A DNA stretch of 48,956 bases, taken from CAZFLY01 sp964519995 (GTDB lineage Bacteria > Planctomycetota > Phycisphaerae > Sedimentisphaerales > Anaerobacaceae). The position numbers were made by a program, and so were the translations under genes. The notes under the pieces are model-generated. The model saw only the letters and a list, made by a program, of their open reading frames with translations, was not told where the DNA came from and did not search any database. How positions within the stretch are numbered: position 1 is the stretch's first letter; every line of letters begins with the position of its first letter. Positions 41,877 through 48,956 of the stretch are shown here, in pieces. Where the stretch lies: the NCBI GenBank assembly GCA_964519995.1, contig CAZFLY010000019.1, positions 1 through 48,956 of the forward strand, read 5' to 3'.

Positions 41877-43526
41877 GTGTCTCAGCAGCGAAACTATAGA
41901 GCAGAAGCCTTTTCACGCTTTAGACGCGTCCTCTGGACAATCCTCGGCCTTGGCTGCGCAATAGCTGCAATAATTATTGTCGCCACTCTATTGATAATTC
42001 CTCACATTGCACGTCTAAAAGCAGAAACAAAACTGTCCAAGCTCTTTGGCGGACAGGTCAGAATTGAACGTGTCGAACTAAATTACTCCGGGCCGATCGT
42101 CCTGAAAGGCATAAAATTATTTAACAGAGCCGGGCAGGCATGGTTAGATGCCGAGCTGATAACTGCGAAACTGGCAAACTGGCCGAGTCTAAAGCCCTCT
42201 GTAAAGGAAATCGTAGTTAACAACCTAAATGTTCGCATAAGTTCCACAGACGTTAATTCGATACTGCCAACCGTACGGCTTCCAAAACCTTCAGCAGGCA
42301 CAAAACGTAAGCTCAATCTGAATAAACTGACTGTTAAGGGACTAACTATCAGTTTAGGTAACGAACAAGTGTCAGAGCCCGTATATGACGACCTCTTCTT
42401 TTCCGCAGTAAGGAAAGACGGTTCTTACGAAATATCCGTCGGTAGGCCTGTGTCCGAGACATCGGAATTATTGGTGGCCAAAGGTATGTTCAATGTAGAG
42501 ACTTCCGAGGCCGAGCTATCCATCCAAATTAAACACAAAGTCAACGAGCCGGAGATGCGCTTCGTATCGGCTTTGCTGAAAGCACCCGAATCAATCCGTG
42601 CACATGGTGACCTGAACGCTGATTTGACCATAAACGGCTTTCTGAAGGAGCCGACAAGCCTACTACCAAAAGGCAAGGCGAAACTTACTAACTGGACTGT
42701 GGCCATCAATGAAAACCTGCTAACAGAAGACCTTACTACAACGCTCGAACTGAGCGATGGCCAAATCGACATTAACGATCTCACCGCTACCCTCTGCAAA
42801 GGAAAAGTCGACGGGGCGTTCTACTACACAACGAAGTGGAACGAACCTGTTGAATACAGCGGTCAGGTGTTTGCTCAGACTATCAACTTGCCGGCATTGT
42901 CTTCGATAATAGCCAGTAAGAAGAAAGCAACAAAAGGTACCATGACGCTCAGCTACAGATTCACCGGAATCGGCAGAGAACTTCAGAGCCTGCAGGGTGA
43001 CGGAGTAATGCTTCTTGATGACGCCGACACGAGTGTCCTGCCCGTGATCCCGGATATATTTCGCGCTGTGGGCCTTTCAACCTTCGACCCCGCCACCCTG
43101 TCTGACCTCGAAGCGACATTTACGAATAAAGGGCCGACACTAACGATAAAAAGTGCTCATATTGCCAATCGTCTCGCAGCGGTAGAGGCTGAGCCCGGCG
43201 GAACAATCAACTTGCAAACCGAACAAATAGACGTACGCGTGATGGCGGTGCCGTTAAATCAACTTGAAACAATGTTGAAGCGCACGCCAGGCGTTGATGT
43301 TCTCACTAATCTGAGGGGCCGGCTCATTCGCCTGCACATAAGGGGAAAATGGTCACAACCGCCTAACAAACTTATTGCGAAAGAACCGGTCAAAGACATT
43401 GCAGATGCTACAGTAGGATTTCTTCAGGATGTTGTCAGAAACGGTGGGCAATTCGGCCAGAATATGCTTAGCAGATTCGGTGCATTGTTCAAAACAAAAA
43501 CAAATAACAAAAAGAACAATCAGTAA
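41877..43526 (+). CDS. AsmA-like membrane-anchored protein
   Basis: 549 residues from the GTG at 41877, chosen because GGGGAGG lies eight bases upstream; the open frame continues to a TTG at 41841. One N-terminal transmembrane helix (about residues 19-46, rich in IIIVATLLII) and then KLSKLFGGQVRIERVELNYSGPIVLKGI, typical of the AsmA/DUF3971 group. The C-terminal region has the family's usual features (TMTLSYRFTGIGRELQSLQGDGVMLL; GTINLQTEQIDVRVMAVPL). Such proteins are linked to lipid transport and outer-membrane biogenesis. It is likely cotranscribed with the DUF434 gene, 19 bp downstream. Confidence 0.75.
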   Translation: MSQQRNYRAEAFSRFRRVLWTILGLGCAIAAIIIVATLLIIPHIARLKAETKLSKLFGGQVRIERVELNYSGPIVLKGIKLFNRAGQAWLDAELITAKLANWPSLKPSVKEIVVNNLNVRISSTDVNSILPTVRLPKPSAGTKRKLNLNKLTVKGLTISLGNEQVSEPVYDDLFFSAVRKDGSYEISVGRPVSETSELLVAKGMFNVETSEAELSIQIKHKVNEPEMRFVSALLKAPESIRAHGDLNADLTINGFLKEPTSLLPKGKAKLTNWTVAINENLLTEDLTTTLELSDGQIDINDLTATLCKGKVDGAFYYTTKWNEPVEYSGQVFAQTINLPALSSIIASKKKATKGTMTLSYRFTGIGRELQSLQGDGVMLLDDADTSVLPVIPDIFRAVGLSTFDPATLSDLEATFTNKGPTLTIKSAHIANRLAAVEAEPGGTINLQTEQIDVRVMAVPLNQLETMLKRTPGVDVLTNLRGRLIRLHIRGKWSQPPNKLIAKEPVKDIADATVGFLQDVVRNGGQFGQNMLSRFGALFKTKTNNKKNNQ

Positions 43527-43545
43527 CCCAATAAGGACGTATTTT

Positions 43546-44277
43546 ATGCCTGACAAACGCACTCACCGAGGTCAACACCCAGCGGATGCAAAACTGTTTG
43601 CTCCCAAGATGGTCGAGAAGTTGCGTCCTGCGTTGGCCGATTTCTCCTTGCTGCTGACAAAAGGCTACGCGGAAAAGAGCGCCTTGAAGTTAGTCGGAGA
43701 TAGATTTTCACTTACAGAAAGACAGAGACTTGCTGTTATGCGTAGCGCCTGCTCAGACCAGCAACTAACATCACGAAAGAAACGACAAGTGCCCATCGTG
43801 GATCTTCTCGGCAGGACAATCGCTGTTGATGGCTATAATCTTTTGATAACAATTGAAGCTGCGATGAGCGGCGGCATAGTCTTCAAAGGCCGAGATGGCT
43901 GCTATAGAGACCTCGCAAGCATACATGGAACATACCGCAAAGTCACCGAAACAATTCCAGCAATTGAACTGATAGGCAACTACCTGAAAGAAATTGGCAT
44001 CAGCGGAACCGAGTGGCTTCTGGATAGTCCTGTTTCCAACAGTGGGCGATTAAAGACATTGATCGGCCAGATCGTTGGTCAACGGAATTGGAACTGGCAG
44101 GTGCGACTATCAATAAGTCCCGACGCGGAGCTGAAAAAAAGCGATCTGATTGTAGCAAGCAGTGATAGCATCGTCCTCGACGAATGTAAAACCTGGGTCA
44201 ATCTCGCCGCGGAAATAATCAGGCGCAAAATTCAAAATCCCTGGATTGTGGATTTTTCACATCCAAATGAAGATTGA
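43546..44277 (+). CDS. DUF434 domain protein
   Basis: 243 residues from the ATG at 43546 with AAGGA upstream; a longer frame from 43429 would overlap the AsmA-like gene. The N-terminal DUF434-like part (DAKLFAPKMVEKLRPALADFSLLLTKGY) is followed by IAVDGYNLLITIEAAMSGGIVFKGRDGCYRDLASIHGTYR and EWLLDSPVSNSGRLK, which match the DUF434/DUF5616 proteins best known from archaea. The DGYN and later S-D (DLIVASSDSIVLDE) residues recall a PIN/Toprim-like nuclease pattern, but no activity is established. Function unknown; cotranscription with the AsmA-like gene is likely. Confidence 0.78.
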   Translation: MPDKRTHRGQHPADAKLFAPKMVEKLRPALADFSLLLTKGYAEKSALKLVGDRFSLTERQRLAVMRSACSDQQLTSRKKRQVPIVDLLGRTIAVDGYNLLITIEAAMSGGIVFKGRDGCYRDLASIHGTYRKVTETIPAIELIGNYLKEIGISGTEWLLDSPVSNSGRLKTLIGQIVGQRNWNWQVRLSISPDAELKKSDLIVASSDSIVLDECKTWVNLAAEIIRRKIQNPWIVDFSHPNED

Positions 44278-44336
44278 GCGTTCAATCCACAACTTCGATA
44301 GAAAGTATCACAAGAATACCAGGATTTTACAGGGGA

Positions 44337-44450
44337 AATTGAGTTTACGTCTCAATTGAAAGGGATTATATTTACTGACGAAAATGAGCGTGCATAAAGC
44401 TTTTGACTTACCGAACAGAAGCCGGAATCGCGGTCATGGTGTCAGCAAGT
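44337..44450 (+). repeat. Diverged direct repeat, copy 1, before the ABM-like gene
   Basis: The clearest shared part is AAAGCTTTTGACTTAC at 44396-44411, then AACAGAAG and GTCATGGTGTCAG at 44433-44445. It aligns with 45200-45325; the weaker upstream part (GAAAGGG, AATTGA) extends the similarity to about 110-130 bp. A short AATTGAG/CTCAATT hairpin is at 44337-44357. Confidence 0.5.
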
Positions 44451-44554
44451 GACACTAAAAGAAGGTGATGAGCAATGTTATAAATGATTCTGATGAATTT
44501 ATGCTTATCGTTTCCACAAACACAGTTCAATAGAAAAGTAAGGAGGTGCATTTG

Positions 44555-44842
44555 ATGGTTACACATTTGCATGTTGGATTCAAGGTCAAGAGTTACGAGC
44601 AGTGGAAACAAGGGTATGACGCCAGCATCGAGCAACGCAAAGCAGCTGGCGAAATCTCGTTCCAGGTGTTCCGCAACTTGAATGATCCGAACACCGTGAC
44701 TGTACTCTCGGTGCAGCAGAGCGCCGAACAGGTGCAGGCATTCATGGACTCGCCCGATCTTCAGGCGCGCATGAAGGCAGCGGGAATCACCCAAATGGGC
44801 CAGATGCTCATCATGGAGGAAATGGATAGCGGCACAGACTAA
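44555..44842 (+). CDS. Small ABM-like dimeric alpha/beta-barrel protein
   Basis: 95 residues from the ATG at 44555, with AAGGAGG eight bases upstream; an earlier GTG at 44546 overlaps that site. The text VTHLHVGFKVKSYEQWKQGYDASIEQRKAAG and SAEQVQAFMDSPDLQARMKAAGI resembles antibiotic-biosynthesis-monooxygenase/DUF3764-like ferredoxin folds, which form dimers. Many members are of unknown substrate. It stands alone between repeats. Confidence 0.68.
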   Translation: MVTHLHVGFKVKSYEQWKQGYDASIEQRKAAGEISFQVFRNLNDPNTVTVLSVQQSAEQVQAFMDSPDLQARMKAAGITQMGQMLIMEEMDSGTD

Positions 44843-45043
44843 CGCCACTGCCCACATCGTCCTCAAGCTGAAGTCTAAGAAACACGCTGCCTGAGCAGCC
44901 GTGTGAGCTTACCACGCAAAAGCGGTAGTTCGTGCGTGGCAGCGTCGATTATTATCGCCTTTATTGGGATTGATAATAATCACTTATCACAACAAAGAAA
45001 CTCCCCTCCGCAAAAGTAATGGATATAACATTGCCGCCCCTCT

Positions 45044-45080
45044 GTCATTCCCGCGAAGGCGGGAATCCAGAATCCTGCTG
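45044..45080. repeat. Half of a dispersed palindromic repeat
   Basis: GTCATTCCCGCGAAGGCGGG with stem CCCGC-GAAG-GCGGG at 45050-45063, then AATCCAGAATCC. A common bacterial repeat form; the other half is missing here. Confidence 0.6.
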
Positions 45081-45199
45081 AGTACAATCTCACCCAACCT
45101 TCGAGTTCATTGACATCTCGCTTAGCAGTTCCTTAACGCCTCGAAATAAATAAGGCGTCCCCAGATTCTCTAACAGAAAAAAGTGCTATAGTCTAAAAA

Positions 45200-45325
45200 A
45201 GTATTGTAGGGAGAATTAAATTGAAAGATTAATGGAAAAGGGCTACATTGATCGGCTAAATCGGGTGTGTACAAAGTTTTTGACTTACATAATAGAAGTT
45301 AAAACTATAGTCATGTCAGAGGTCA
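45200..45325 (+). repeat. Diverged direct repeat, copy 2, before the zinc-ribbon gene
   Basis: AAAGTTTTTGACTTAC at 45273-45288, AATAGAAG, and GTCATGTCAG at 45310-45319 align with 44396-44445. It includes a possible 40-codon open frame that the other copy does not keep, so coding is unlikely. Confidence 0.5.
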
Positions 45326-45479
45326 ACATTATTGGAAGCAGAGGATTTGGATGATATTATGTTGTTGCATGGTCATTATCCACCTGCATATTATATAGAA
45401 CCATATAATACATAATTGGACGTTAATAATTTAGTTACTCTGACATGCAAATCACCCTATTATTTAAGGAGGTGCCGCA

Positions 45480-45980
45480 ATGTTTGCTGTTCCTGTATTC
45501 TCATTTATCTTTGGAATCCTGGGGGCTGGCCTGGATATCAAATTGGGCACTCCTTATATTTTCCAGAGCTTGGGTGTCCTGGTCGGTTATATAATCTGGA
45601 TTCGAATGCGTTGCTCTGCAATTGCCAAAGGTTCAATGCTCTATGATTCCAAGACTGCCATATATGTGTTGGTTATAACATGGTGTTCTGTGTTCTTTTC
45701 AGGAGCTCCAAAGATCGGATTGGGCCGAGGAAGTGATATAACAGAAACAGGATTCTACACATGGTCGATCGTCTCGCTACTAATAGGTGCTGTTGCTGTT
45801 TGGTTTCATCAGCGAGAAACTAAACAACAGTATGAGGATGCCAGCAAGCCTGCTAGCAAAAAACTTCAAATTAGGTGTCCAAACTGCAATCGAAAGCTTA
45901 AAGGAGCAACTGAAAACATGGCTGGAGATATAGGTGTTTGCCCAAAGTGTAAGACTGAGTTCGAGATAAAGCAACAGTAA
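45480..45980 (+). CDS. Membrane protein with C-terminal zinc ribbon
   Basis: 166 residues; no named family recognised. The ATG at 45480 is six bases after AAGGAGG. Hydrophobic segments lie at about residues 2-20, 26-42, 60-76 and 93-108, then a hydrophilic QRETKQQYEDASKPAS linker. The C-terminus is a zinc ribbon, CPNCNRKLKGATENMAGD with CPKC after it, of the kind that binds zinc in many planctomycete proteins. It lies between inverted repeats and is monocistronic. The cargo role for a mobile unit is only inference. Confidence 0.65.
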   Translation: MFAVPVFSFIFGILGAGLDIKLGTPYIFQSLGVLVGYIIWIRMRCSAIAKGSMLYDSKTAIYVLVITWCSVFFSGAPKIGLGRGSDITETGFYTWSIVSLLIGAVAVWFHQRETKQQYEDASKPASKKLQIRCPNCNRKLKGATENMAGDIGVCPKCKTEFEIKQQ

Positions 45981-46036
45981 TTGTTTTTTGGAGAATTCTT
46001 GTGGCCCATTTTTTACTGGCTAAATCTGGGGACACC

Positions 46037-46565
46037 ATACTTATGCTACTCTGCGAAGCGCTGCGTAGCACGAGTTTCGGTCTTTTCTACTTCGTTTACG
46101 ACTAAGATCATAGCATGACATGTCGGGCAAATCAATAGGGGCAATAGAATAAAGGGTATACACGCTCATTTTGTCACCCTGAGCGCCAGCGAATGGGTCT
46201 GGCAACCAATACAGAAATCACGCTCGATGCGGTGCCACCCCGCTCTAAGTAACCGAGATGCTTCACTTCACTCTGTTCCGTTCAGCATGACAGCAAGACC
46301 AATCAGGCTGAATCGATCATTTCCCGAATCATATTAAGATCAATCTGTTCAAGAGAATAACACACTATATCAGCTTCAGACAATCTGGCAGCGGTGAGGG
46401 AAAGCTGAGGGTAGGGCTTCTTGCTTTTAACGCTGCTGCCATTTCAATGCTCAGACATGGTTTTTCCATTTTGATTTTTTTCATTTTTTTTGCCGCGTTT
46501 TGTCTCGATGCGCATTTATAATTGTGATGATAGCTGATACCTTAAAAATTGGGAGACTTACTATT
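46037..46565. other. Gene-free region before the sigma factor
   Basis: About 530 bp holding a TGCTAC...GTAGCA inverted repeat at about 46041-46070, the palindromic repeat at 46173-46291 and low-complexity T-rich sequence at 46460-46500. No gene or good promoter is seen. Confidence 0.5.
46173..46291. repeat. Dispersed palindromic repeat (GTCACCCTGAGCG / CAGCATGAC type)
   Basis: Begins GTCACCCTGAGCGCCAGCGA and ends CCGTTCAGCATGAC; the inner words GGGTCTGGC and GAGATGCTTCAC match the general plan of the repeat at 9140-9257. Noncoding. Confidence 0.6.
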
Positions 46566-47150
46566 GTGGATAGTGCCATTGAAGGCCTTGAAAACAATGA
46601 CTTAATTGTCCAAGCGCGGACAAGTTATAACGCGTTCGCCTCGCTTTATCGTAGGCACTATGATGCCATCTTCAAATACTGTGCTCACAGACTTTTCGAC
46701 AGGCATTTAGCAGAGGACGTCACGTCACAGGTCTTTCTTAAAGTTGTTGAAAATTTTCACAGTTTTGAAGGCAACGAAAGACAGTTTCACAATTGGCTCT
46801 ATAGAATTGCCACCAACACTGTTAACGAGCACCTGAGAAGATCTGTTAGGCAAAAAACAGCACTGGGTATTTTTCGAGAACAATCAAATAATATTAAAAA
46901 TAGCACATTTGAAGATTGCACTACGAAGTTAGCAATACTGAAACAAGCGATCTTGTCTCTCAAACCGCGGTACCAAACTATCATCACATTGCGTTTCTTT
47001 GAGAACATTAAAATAACCGAAATTGCCGAGGTGGTTGGCAGCAGTCCGAGCACCGTTCGCAGCCAGTTGGGCCGGGCTCTTACCAAGCTCAGAAAAAAAA
47101 TGGTCGCTGCCGGGATCACCAAACTGGCAGGAGGTGTAGACAATGGCTGA
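46566..47150 (+). CDS. ECF-type RNA polymerase sigma factor
   Basis: About 194 residues from a GTG at 46566, which has GGGAG ten bases upstream; an ATG at 46527 and a TTG at 46500 are alternatives. Region 2 reads YNAFASLYRRHYDAIFKYCAHRL, AEDVTSQVFLKVVENFHSFEG and FHNWLYRIATNTVNEHLRR; region 4 reads LKPRYQTIITLRFFENIKI and EIAEVVGSSPSTVRSQLGRALTKLRKK. Extracytoplasmic-function sigma factors direct RNA polymerase to stress or signal regulons. Its stop overlaps the next gene by eight bases, so the downstream membrane protein is the probable regulator. Confidence 0.87.
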   Translation: MDSAIEGLENNDLIVQARTSYNAFASLYRRHYDAIFKYCAHRLFDRHLAEDVTSQVFLKVVENFHSFEGNERQFHNWLYRIATNTVNEHLRRSVRQKTALGIFREQSNNIKNSTFEDCTTKLAILKQAILSLKPRYQTIITLRFFENIKITEIAEVVGSSPSTVRSQLGRALTKLRKKMVAAGITKLAGGVDNG

Positions 47151-48738
47151 TTATGAAAAACAATTTGAAAACTTCATTCGTGGAATTGATCTCGACGACA
47201 CCCCCGACCCGAAGCATCGCGACAAACTCGAACAAAACCTTCTGACAGTGCTTGCCAAAACACCTCGACGCCCCAACCCACTAAGGGAGATTTGGAGAAC
47301 AATCATGAACTCAAGAATGACAAAATTATGCGCGGCTGCTGCCGTGCTGATTCTCGTAGCCACAGTTGGTTGGCTTTCTTCCAAACATGGCTCGAACCAA
47401 CAAATACCTTCGTTTACTCTCATGGCACGCGCGTGCGCCGCTGAGCGGACGCTTTTCTATGATATCGGAGGGATTACTCATATCGCCAACGAGATTATCT
47501 TGTACCCAGGGCCGGAACGAGATGCAGGTGAGCTTCTCAGTGACCTGGAGTCAGACATCACAAAGGAAAAGAACATAGCCTTTATCAAAAGTTGGTTGTC
47601 CCACCAATGGCTTCCCGTTTACTCGCTCCGAGCGGATGGAAAACCGCGTGAGCACAGACTTGAGCTGGCCGGTCACACAGACGAGGCAGTTACTATATCC
47701 GATCTTGCTTGGTACGATACTGCCACTGGCCGGTTTGCGCGCGTACTGAAGACAGGTGACCAAGTACTCTTTGCTAACGCCTATGATGGTGAGTCCATCT
47801 ATCTGGCCACCAATGGTCCAGAGGGTAGGCTCCAGATCAAGCAGGAACTCGTAACCGATGAATTTCAGGTGCCCGACAATCCGGCAGACTTCCTGGGAAT
47901 TGCCGCTGGGATTAGAGGCTCTATTCCAAGGGAGCACTTTCCACCAATACAAGACGTCACGACAGAGACACTCGAAGATGGAACGCAGGTCCGAGTCTAC
48001 AAACTGGGTTTTGCTGATCCATGGGGAAAGGTTGATACCTACTATTCATTTAAGATCGATACAGAAACCGACATCATTGATGAGATTGAATGCGTCGTTG
48101 ACGGCGAAATAACCAGCGTGCACAGACGAATGGTTGCCAAGACAGTGGACAGCTCCGAGAAATCGTGGAATCTGTCTGAACTAAGTGTTGCACCGATGGG
48201 ATATATCAGCGCTAGAATAGATACCGATGCCGATACCAACATCGTTACTATACAACAAATGTCCCAGCGGGCTACCTCTCCTGTCTATGTTTTTGCAACA
48301 GATCCTTCATGGACCTATGACCGCAAAATTTATGATTTGCCTGATGAGATGAGCGCACCGGCTCACATGTTTGCAGCTACATACCCTGCAAAGGACGGAC
48401 GTGACGTAGTACTGTGTCAGGGTGAAACTTTTACGAGATACTTTTCTGCTATTGACAAGGCTCTGGAGCTTGGAAAGTCGGTTCCGTGGACGTACGTCTC
48501 TGACAATGGTTTCAAAGCCCTTCATCAGAGTGACAAGGAAGGTGAGATGTGGTGGACTAAGTTTGCGCTCAAGAGTTCGGGATTTGAGCCACGCGCCAAT
48601 CGCGTTGGGTACATCCTCATATCGCCTGCGAACACCTTTTCGGTCATTGCCATAAACGGTCCGATCAGCGAGCAGGAGCTGCAGGAGCTCATCGACAGCC
48701 TGATTAACGCCAAAGATTATGTTGAGTCACCGGACTAA
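47143..48738 (+). CDS. Putative anti-sigma-like membrane protein paired with the ECF sigma factor
   Basis: 531 residues. The N-terminal ~55 residues are cytoplasmic (YEKQFENFIRGIDLDDTPDPKHRDKLEQNLL), then one transmembrane helix at about 61-78 (KLCAAAAVLILVATVGWL), and a large outside domain of about 450 residues without a recognised family. The N-terminus lacks the HXXXCXXC zinc motif of ZAS anti-sigma factors, so the anti-sigma role rests only on its eight-base overlap with the sigma gene and the membrane topology. Planctomycetes often pair ECF factors with such proteins. The outside domain has beta-rich repeated text and might sense a ligand. Confidence 0.7.
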   Translation: MADYEKQFENFIRGIDLDDTPDPKHRDKLEQNLLTVLAKTPRRPNPLREIWRTIMNSRMTKLCAAAAVLILVATVGWLSSKHGSNQQIPSFTLMARACAAERTLFYDIGGITHIANEIILYPGPERDAGELLSDLESDITKEKNIAFIKSWLSHQWLPVYSLRADGKPREHRLELAGHTDEAVTISDLAWYDTATGRFARVLKTGDQVLFANAYDGESIYLATNGPEGRLQIKQELVTDEFQVPDNPADFLGIAAGIRGSIPREHFPPIQDVTTETLEDGTQVRVYKLGFADPWGKVDTYYSFKIDTETDIIDEIECVVDGEITSVHRRMVAKTVDSSEKSWNLSELSVAPMGYISARIDTDADTNIVTIQQMSQRATSPVYVFATDPSWTYDRKIYDLPDEMSAPAHMFAATYPAKDGRDVVLCQGETFTRYFSAIDKALELGKSVPWTYVSDNGFKALHQSDKEGEMWWTKFALKSSGFEPRANRVGYILISPANTFSVIAINGPISEQELQELIDSLINAKDYVESPD

Positions 48739-48833
48739 ATCGTATAAAATAGACCGTTTATATTCTTTGTTTCGGCGTTATGCTGTACTAAAAATGCGTT
48801 AAGTGTGGCGAGAAAGAAACTAAATTCGGGGCG

Positions 48834-48860
48834 AAAGGCTGAAACAATTTCAGCCTTTTG
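48834..48860 (+). terminator. Terminator after the sigma/anti-sigma-like operon
   Basis: AAAGGCTGAAA (48834-48844), loop CAA, TTTCAGCCTTT (48848-48858), then T. Perfect 11-bp stem, 95 bp after the stop codon. Confidence 0.75.
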
Positions 48861-48875
48861 CTCCATTTATATGAT

Positions 48876-48907
48876 GGAGGTATATCATTATGACGTCTCA
48901 CTACTAG
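48876..48907 (+). other. Ribosome-binding site and five-codon frame at the right edge
   Basis: GGAGG at 48876-48880 is followed nine bases later by ATG at 48890 and a stop after five codons (MTSHY). It may be a leader peptide or a chance occurrence before a gene that begins outside the window. Confidence 0.25.
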
Positions 48908-48956
48908 TTAGCTTTCGCACTTTTGACAGTTAGTTACGCAGCGTGAGCTAATGCCT

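Larger units (their letters stand above)
44843..45479. other. 637-bp region of repeats, no gene seen
   Basis: Contains a half palindromic repeat GTCATTCCCGCGAAGGCGGG at 45044-45063, the left inverted repeat GGCGTCCCCAGATT at 45154-45167, and the second copy of the direct repeat at about 45200-45325. Upstream of the next gene is AAGGAGG (about 45468). Confidence 0.5.
45154..46036. other. Segment bounded by an inverted GTCCCCAGATT repeat
   Basis: GGCGTCCCCAGATT at 45154-45167 and, on the complement, GGTGTCCCCAGATT at 46023-46036: 13 of 14 positions agree in inverted orientation. The unit of about 880 bp contains the second direct repeat and the zinc-ribbon membrane gene. Whether it is a mobile unit is open; no target duplication is seen. 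Confidence 0.4.

Noticed and set aside
44408..44866. 152-codon minus-strand frame across the ABM-like gene
   Set aside because: The plus-strand frame has a strong AAGGAGG and family-like sequence; the minus frame is histidine/leucine-rich shadow text.
45231..45353. 40-codon frame MEKGYIDRLNRVC... in the second leader repeat
   Set aside because: The matching repeat at 44337 does not keep the frame and there is no ribosome-binding site.

Overview
The window looks like a draft or metagenome-assembled contig (it contains a 92-base run of N at 37984-38075) from a planctomycete, most likely of the class Phycisphaerae. The evidence is: secreted multi-domain proteins ending in or carrying dockerin-like calcium-loop repeats of the type NSDNCVNFKDFAILADSW; a PEP-CTERM-like variant sorting tail (IPAPGA...WLRRR); a prepilin-type protein with the planctomycete-style FTLIELLVVIAIIAIL leader; LamG and GH16 carbohydrate proteins; and an ECF sigma factor overlapping a single-pass membrane partner. 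No rRNA, tRNA or CRISPR array was found by eye.

Layout. 1-5.4 kb: edge-truncated ICMT/PEMT-like methyltransferase, a CrtI/CrtISO-like FAD oxidoreductase, a fused MFS/spermidine-synthase-like membrane protein, and a PEP-CTERM-like exported protein behind a near-consensus promoter. 5.5-9.0 kb: a tightly spaced minus-strand run (fumarase beta subunit, YchF GTPase, glutaminyl cyclotransferase, zinc sorbitol/xylitol-type dehydrogenase). 9.0-13.2 kb: prepilin-like protein, siroheme-pathway dehydrogenase, ribosomal protein L21, a D-alanine-type aminotransferase, and two copies of a MITE with 9-bp target duplications. 13.2-17.5 kb: a secreted beta-helix protein, a GH16 glucanase with an internal dockerin-like module, and a headless fragment of a second beta-helix protein. 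17.5-20.7 kb: a sugar-catabolic operon (Gfo/Idh/MocA dehydrogenase, sugar-phosphate isomerase/epimerase, MFS symporter). 20.9-26.3 kb: an azoreductase, then a three-gene alpha-glucan operon (glycogen-synthase-like GT, GH57, debranching enzyme).

26.8-28.1 kb: three small proteins, the first being a 61-residue single histone-fold protein, i.e. a bacterial histone. 28.9-34.4 kb: two large convergent LamG proteins with near-identical C-terminal ends. 34.9-39.2 kb: nucleotide-sugar dehydrogenase, GT4 glycosyltransferase, a broken REP-associated (Y1) transposase bracketed by inverted hairpins, and a GH130 glycosidase followed by a duplicated scrap of its own 3' end. 39.6-44.3 kb: a membrane-anchored unknown, an RNase Z-like metallo-beta-lactamase protein, an AsmA-like protein and a DUF434 protein. 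44.5-48.7 kb: small ABM-like and zinc-ribbon membrane proteins among repeats, then the sigma factor and its partner.

The most unusual non-coding feature is a structured palindromic core present four times (9312, 12814, 34527, 41579). Its arms GTCATTTCGA/TCGAAATGAC and an inner hairpin GAGAAATCT/AGATTTCTC are conserved, while another hairpin at a fixed site is replaced by a different self-complementary sequence in each copy. The core sits inside at least two different sets of outer inverted repeats, and two copies show perfect 9-bp target-site duplications. All functions below are read from sequence by eye; no database search was run.
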